64,000 nt of DNA. It comes from Clostridium isatidis (GTDB taxonomy: Bacteria; Bacillota; Clostridia; Clostridiales; Clostridiaceae). Location of the stretch: positions 510,001-574,000 of the forward strand of contig NZ_CP016786.1 of NCBI RefSeq assembly GCF_002285495.1, in the 5' to 3' direction. Position numbers and translations under genes: made by a program. Position 1 is the first letter of the stretch; the number at the start of each line of letters is the position of its first letter. The notes below the pieces were generated by a model. It worked only from the letters and a program-made list of their open reading frames with translations. It was not told where the DNA came from and did no database searches. Of the stretch, positions 60,110 through 64,000 are shown piece by piece.

Positions 60110-61205
60110 AAAGAAAAGAATATGTACGATAACACATCATACGGTACCTAATTATGGAGCTGTTTTACAAGTTTTTGCATTGCAAAAAGCAATATTAAAA
60201 TTAGGGTATAATAGCGAAATTCTTGATTATGATAGTGATAGAGTGAAAAAAAAGTATGTTACTAATTTTTTTCAAATAAGAAGTTTTAAGCAGTTATTAA
60301 AATATATTGCTTTCCCAAGTGAAAAAATACGTAATAAAAAGATTAGGGATTTTGTAAAACAAAATATAAAAATTAGTAATAAAAAATATAAAAGAAATGA
60401 ATTAGTTTTAGCCAATAATGAATATGATTTGTTTATAACTGGTAGTGATCAAGTATGGAATTTGAATATTCATGAAGGTGATACATCGTATATGTTAGAT
60501 TTTGTTGTTGATTCCAGAAAAAAGGGATCATATGCAGCTAGTTTTGGGTATAGTGAAATTCCAGAAAAATTCAAGGAAACTACCAAAAAATGTTTAAAGG
60601 ATTTTTATTACTATAATGTTAGAGAAAAAGAAGGAAAAGATATTCTTTATAATTTAATAGGAAGGGAAAGTCAAGTTGTTGTTGATCCAACCTTACTTTT
60701 AGAAAAAAATGATTATAGTAATATAATTAAAGAAACAAATTTCAAAGGACAATATATTTTTATTTATAACCTTACACAGAGCCCATCCTTAATAAAATTT
60801 GCTAAAGATTTTGCTGAAAACAAGGGGCTAAAAGTTGTTTGCATTAATACTAATCATAAAAAGGAAGAAGGTTGCATTAATATCAATGATGCTTCACCAC
60901 AAGAGTTTTTAGGATACTTAAAAAATTCTGAATATGTTGTTACTTCTTCATTTCATGGAATGATTTTTTCTTTGATTTTTAATAAACAATTTTTTTATGA
61001 ATTAAATAATAAAAAAAGTAACAATAACTCAAGACTAATTAATTTAGCGAGATTACTTGGAATTGAAGATAGAGAAATTAAGCTGGAAAAGAGTTTTGAA
61101 ATGTACACTCCAATCAATTATGAAGAAGTAAACAAAATTATTAAGATAGAACAGCAAATATCTTTAGGTGTACTTGAAAAAATGTTAAAACAAAGTGAGG
61201 CATAA
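60102..61205 (+). CDS. Polysaccharide pyruvyl transferase family protein
   Basis: A 367-aa protein overlapping the polymerase gene by 8 bases, with GGAGGAGTAGCAA before its ATG. The N-terminus ICTITHHTVPNYGAVLQVFA, the LFITGSDQVWNLNIHEGDTS signature, VVDPTLLLEKNDYSNI and VTSSFHGMIFSLIFNKQFFY (conserved S-F-H) are diagnostic of the PS_pyruv_trans family. It adds a pyruvate ketal or a related group to a sugar of the repeat unit, giving negative charge. Confidence 0.95.
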   Translation: MYKKKRICTITHHTVPNYGAVLQVFALQKAILKLGYNSEILDYDSDRVKKKYVTNFFQIRSFKQLLKYIAFPSEKIRNKKIRDFVKQNIKISNKKYKRNELVLANNEYDLFITGSDQVWNLNIHEGDTSYMLDFVVDSRKKGSYAASFGYSEIPEKFKETTKKCLKDFYYYNVREKEGKDILYNLIGRESQVVVDPTLLLEKNDYSNIIKETNFKGQYIFIYNLTQSPSLIKFAKDFAENKGLKVVCINTNHKKEEGCININDASPQEFLGYLKNSEYVVTSSFHGMIFSLIFNKQFFYELNNKKSNNNSRLINLARLLGIEDREIKLEKSFEMYTPINYEEVNKIIKIEQQISLGVLEKMLKQSEA

Positions 61206-61206
61206 A

Positions 61207-62472
61207 ATGTTAAAAAAAATTAATATTAAATACATTTTGACTAATGAATATTCTTTTACTTTAATTAATAAGATAACAACAATTTTATTAGGAGTATTTA
61301 CATCAGCATTTATTAATAGATATGCAGGTGCATCATTAAAAGGAGAATATGCTGTTTTATTAAATCTATTGAATATTTTTTCTGTTTTTGCAAATTTAGG
61401 ACTTTATCAAGCTTATCCTTATTATAAAAGAAAAGGGTATAAAGATATACTATCTAAATTTATTAATGTATTTTATTATCAATTTATTTTTTATTGTGTG
61501 ATGGCTTTTTGTTCATATTTATTAATAGATAATAAAGTATTAAATATTGTATTATTAATGTTGCCAATTGCTGTTTTAACAAATCAATTAAATTTTATAA
61601 TTATGGTTGAGAATGTTAATTATAAAAATAAAATAAATATTTTTGGAAGTTTTATTAAATTTTTACTTGCTTTTGTAACTTACTTTTTCTTCTCTAAAAG
61701 GATTGAAATCTTAGTATTAAATTTAATGATATATGATATATTTCTATTATTTTGTTATTTAAGAATGTTGAGAGTAAAATTTACTATTAGATATTTAAAT
61801 TTAAATTTTATTATTTCAATAATAAAATTTGGATTTGTTGCAATGGTTACATCACTTTTAGTTAATTTAAACTATAAATTAGATGTATTAATGTTAAATA
61901 GTTATTTATCAAGTAGTTTAGTTGGGATTTATTCAGTAGGGGTAACATTAGCTGAGTTTGGATGGTTAATACCTGATACTTTTAAAGATGTATTATTTTC
62001 TAAAACAGCAAAATCAGATTCAATAAATTCTATTATAAACTGTTTGAAAATATCATTTTATGTTATCATAGTTATTACTTTTATGGTGATATTATTTGGT
62101 AAAATTTTTATAAAAATTATGTATGGTAATGAGTTTTTGGATTCTTATATTGTAACAGTAATATTATTTTTAGGAATACCCTCAATGGCATGGTTTAAAA
62201 TTATATCTACTTTATATTTAGCTAAGGGAAAACGATATTTCTATTTAATGACATTATTGCTTAGTGTAGTTTCAAACGTAATTTTTAATATAGCATTAAT
62301 ACCTAAATTCTCTATTTATGGAGCAGCAATAGCTTCTGTTTTTTCATATACAGTTTGCGGAGGAATATTTTTAATCGATTTTTGTAAAAAATATAATTTA
62401 AAAATGATTAATATTTTTAGCATTAAAAACTCTGATTTTAAAGGGTTGATAAAAAAATTAAAGTCACAATAA
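61207..62472 (+). CDS. Wzx-type repeat-unit flippase
   Basis: A 421-aa protein from ATG 61207. GTGAGG at 61195-61200 is the ribosome site, so the in-frame GTG start is rejected. It has twelve or so hydrophobic helices, and an N-terminal TLINKITTILLGVFTSAFIN and NRYAGASLKGEYAVLLNLLN typical of the MOP/polysaccharide_synt family. It flips lipid-linked repeat units outward for the polymerase encoded at 58853. It starts one base after the pyruvyltransferase stop. Confidence 0.93.
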   Translation: MLKKINIKYILTNEYSFTLINKITTILLGVFTSAFINRYAGASLKGEYAVLLNLLNIFSVFANLGLYQAYPYYKRKGYKDILSKFINVFYYQFIFYCVMAFCSYLLIDNKVLNIVLLMLPIAVLTNQLNFIIMVENVNYKNKINIFGSFIKFLLAFVTYFFFSKRIEILVLNLMIYDIFLLFCYLRMLRVKFTIRYLNLNFIISIIKFGFVAMVTSLLVNLNYKLDVLMLNSYLSSSLVGIYSVGVTLAEFGWLIPDTFKDVLFSKTAKSDSINSIINCLKISFYVIIVITFMVILFGKIFIKIMYGNEFLDSYIVTVILFLGIPSMAWFKIISTLYLAKGKRYFYLMTLLLSVVSNVIFNIALIPKFSIYGAAIASVFSYTVCGGIFLIDFCKKYNLKMINIFSIKNSDFKGLIKKLKSQ

Positions 62473-62490
62473 GTATGGTGAGGGGAAGAA

Positions 62491-63336
62491 ATGATAGTAA
62501 AGGATAATGAAAAATTAGCTAAATATACAACTTATCGAGTAGGTGGAATAGCTCGAAAGTTTTATATTCCAGAAAATAGAGAAGAATTACTTAATCTGTT
62601 AATTAAATTAGAAGATTATAAAATTTTAGGAGGTGGTTCTAATTTACTAATAAATGATAGTAAGATTTTTGATAATATAATAAAACTAGATAAGTTTGAT
62701 CAAAAAATTACTTCTTATGGTGAAGGTAAATATTATGTTGGAGCATCAGTAAGATTACAAAAATTAATAAATTTTATTAATAATCAAGGATATGGTGGAA
62801 TTGAGTACTTATTTTCAGTGCCAGGATTAGTTGGTGGAGCACTAGCTATGAATGCAGGAAGAGGTAAACAGTTTAATAATCAAATAAGTGATTATATAAT
62901 TAGTGTAGATGTTTTTCATAATGGTGAAATAATAACTTTAAGCAAAGAAGATTGCTTATTCAGATATAGAGGGTCAATATTTAAGAATAATAATTATATA
63001 ATTCTAGGGGGACTATTTCAATTTCTGCCAATGCTTAAAGAAGATTCTGAACAGCTCAAACGAGAGAGAATAGTTCTTTGTAATAAAAATCAAGATAAAC
63101 ATGGCACTAATTTTGGTTCTGTATTCAGTAAATATGATCGTAGAATTCTTAAATTAGTATCAAAATTATCGCTCAATAAAAAAGAGGGAGTTATGTTTTC
63201 AAAGCAAACAATTAATTGGATATGTAATGGTGGGAAAGGAACTTATAGTGATACTATTAAATTAATAAAATTAGTTAAAAAGATTCATGAAATATTTGGT
63301 AAAGAAATTGAGTTAGAAGTTGTTATATGGGATTAA
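62491..63336 (+). CDS. Diverged MurB-like FAD protein in capsule locus
   Basis: A 281-aa protein resembling UDP-N-acetylenolpyruvoylglucosamine reductase. KYTTYRVGGIARKFYIPENR, ILGGGSNLLIND (FAD phosphate), EYLFSVPGLVGGALAMNAGR and DCLFRYRGSIFK are recognisable. The catalytic Ser region is GTNFGSVFSK rather than the usual G-S-x-F-K-N-P, and the C-terminal Glu segment reads ELEVVIWD. The normal K-N-P and the G-x-x-H-N-F motif are missing. A housekeeping murB would not sit at the end of a capsule operon, so a changed substrate (for example an enolpyruvyl sugar linked to the neighbouring pyruvyl transferase) is a reasonable guess. Confidence 0.75.
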   Translation: MIVKDNEKLAKYTTYRVGGIARKFYIPENREELLNLLIKLEDYKILGGGSNLLINDSKIFDNIIKLDKFDQKITSYGEGKYYVGASVRLQKLINFINNQGYGGIEYLFSVPGLVGGALAMNAGRGKQFNNQISDYIISVDVFHNGEIITLSKEDCLFRYRGSIFKNNNYIILGGLFQFLPMLKEDSEQLKRERIVLCNKNQDKHGTNFGSVFSKYDRRILKLVSKLSLNKKEGVMFSKQTINWICNGGKGTYSDTIKLIKLVKKIHEIFGKEIELEVVIWD

Positions 63337-63544
63337 TTTAAAGAGGCAATTAATTATTTAAAATATAACATATAGAATAATTAAATTATTATTCTTGTAA
63401 AGAAAAGTTTTTAATAAACGATGATAATAATAAACTAACTAAACATAAATAATGAACTTTTATATTACTGGATAATGATATATTTACAATAAGTAAAAAT
63501 TAGGTTTAAGCAACTAATTAATTGTTATGATGAAAATAAAACCT

Positions 63545-63749
63545 CAGTATTAGGTGTGCAACAGTAGATCCGCAAAATGTATCTAAATATGGTATAGTGA
63601 ACGGAATTAATATAGAAGATGGAGTTTACAAGGTTAAGGAGTAAGTTGAAAACTAGAAAAGATATGATGCTGGTGATAAACTTTGCTTCTTAGAAGCTAC
63701 AGTTGAGTATGCTTTAAGAAGAGAAGATTTAAAGGAAAGCTTAAGATAA
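63545..63749 (+). pseudogene. galU (UTP-glucose-1-phosphate uridylyltransferase) fragment
   Basis: After VLGVQ and a frame break the sequence reads VDPQNVSKYGIVNGINIEDG and VYKVKE, a stop, VEN, a stop, then KRYDAGDKLCFLEATVEYAL and RREDLKESLR to TAA at 63747-63749. The two parts match the middle (VSKYGIV...YKVKELVEKP) and the very C-terminus (GKRYDxGDKLGFLEATVEFAL) of GalU, with about 60 residues lost between and the N-terminus absent. Its place after ugd and the capsule genes suggests an original operon member, now dead. Confidence 0.8.
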
Positions 63750-63780
63750 TACTTAACTTCGTTAAATTTTGATTAATAAA

Positions 63781-63822
63781 AAATAATCTGCGTAGAAAAA
63801 TTAACGCAGATTATTTTTTTAT
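63781..63822 (+). terminator. Terminator after galU fragment
   Basis: 13-bp stem AAATAATCTGCGT (63781-63793) with ACGCAGATTATTT (63804-63816) and a T-run. Confidence 0.9.
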
Positions 63823-63852
63823 AGTTTTAAAAAATTTTGAAAATTTTTTCTA

Positions 63853-63922
63853 ATAATCTCCTCCATCTAGGTATTTATCATATAGAAACAAAAAATTTAA
63901 TTCAAAATTAGGAGGAGATTAT
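63853..63922 (+). promoter_or_regulatory. 12-bp stem sequestering a ribosome-binding site
   Basis: ATAATCTCCTCC (63853-63864) is perfectly complementary to GGAGGAGATTAT (63911-63922), which contains the ribosome site and ends directly before the ATG at 63923. The loop is 46 bases. Translation of the downstream gene would need opening of this stem. Confidence 0.65.
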
Positions 63923-64000
63923 ATGCAGTATTCTTTCTTAGGTTTTTCTACCTTAAAAATGAGAGAGTTAAACTTAGATGTAAAAGATATGATAATACTT
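63923..64000 (+). CDS. N-terminus of an unidentified protein, truncated by window end
   Basis: ATG after AGGAGGAGATTAT opens MQYSFLGFSTLKMRELNLDV and KDMIIL, running off the window. The opening FLGFS followed by a helix with LNLDVKDMIIL recalls the N-terminal winged-helix of phage or plasmid replication-type proteins, but 26 residues are too few to be sure. The ribosome site is locked in the stem at 63853-63922. Confidence 0.6.
   Translation, partial: MQYSFLGFSTLKMRELNLDVKDMIIL

Larger units (their letters stand above)
63337..63922. other. Intergenic region holding a galU fragment, terminator and anti-SD stem
   Basis: After the capsule operon there is no intact gene. It contains the galU relic (63545-63749), a terminator (63781-63816) and the leader of the gene at 63923. 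Confidence 0.6.

Noticed and set aside
1..64000. tRNA, rRNA, riboswitch or intact IS element
   Set aside because: No cloverleaf, rRNA segment, recognisable riboswitch core or transposase frame was found on reading both strands; weak cases could have been missed.

Overview
The window is AT-rich, dense in short intergenic hairpins and has strong GGAGG ribosome sites with frequent TTG and GTG starts. Its gene content (two chemotaxis receptors, PTS sugar uptake, choline-binding-type WYY repeat proteins, an LPXTG protein, a Wzz/BY-kinase/PHP capsule operon) points to a Gram-positive, motile, gut-type Clostridium (sensu stricto). No rRNA, tRNA, CRISPR array or intact insertion sequence was seen.

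Layout. 1-3.2 kb: end of a chemotaxis receptor, a nucleotidyltransferase and a GNAT acetyltransferase. 3.3-10.4 kb: an accessory, partly decayed region. It holds an intact two-permease plus ATPase ABC operon, an inverted and internally deleted second copy of that operon, wrecked small secreted-peptide genes, a ribbon-helix-helix protein with a palindrome in front, a WYY-repeat exported protein behind a 31-bp perfect palindrome, and a broken radical SAM gene. 10.6-20 kb: a small membrane protein and a giant NdvB-like beta-glucan synthase/phosphorylase (2824 aa). 20-25 kb: flavin reductase with divergent HxlR regulator, cupin, second chemotaxis receptor and a cluster of very small proteins. 25-35.5 kb: carbohydrate use (ManA, PTS IIC/IIB, inverted IIA, GH1, GntR, aldo/keto reductase, ROK kinase, HAD phosphatase, Gfo/Idh oxidoreductase). 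35.6-49.7 kb: P-loop kinase-like protein, a phosphatase gene with a nonsense codon, three surface/envelope proteins, release factor 3, DegT aminotransferase, HAD phosphatase and two sigma-like proteins. 50-63.3 kb: capsule/exopolysaccharide locus, from a metal-ligand-less PHP paralogue through Wzz, tyrosine kinase, phosphatase, initiating transferase, Ugd, glycosyltransferases, polymerase, pyruvyltransferase and flippase to a diverged MurB. 63.3-64 kb: a galU fragment and the start of another gene.

The most unusual signal is a family of degenerate 7-bp repeat arrays (units such as TTAGGAG, TGTGGAG, TTAGTAG, punctuated by a 10-mer like TGAAACTCAG) at five places between 20.0 and 36.5 kb. Three arrays begin exactly at a gene's stop codon and supply its TAG. 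Arrays surround a four-helix-bundle (S23/Avd-like) gene whose ribosome site lies inside a terminator-like hairpin. A 36-bp palindrome occurs in two opposite copies beside arrays. The second signal is the decaying peptide/ABC-transporter locus, whose two copies together suggest an ancestral order of secreted peptide, permease, permease, ATPase.

Functions rest on motif recognition without database searches; start sites were chosen by ribosome-site spacing.
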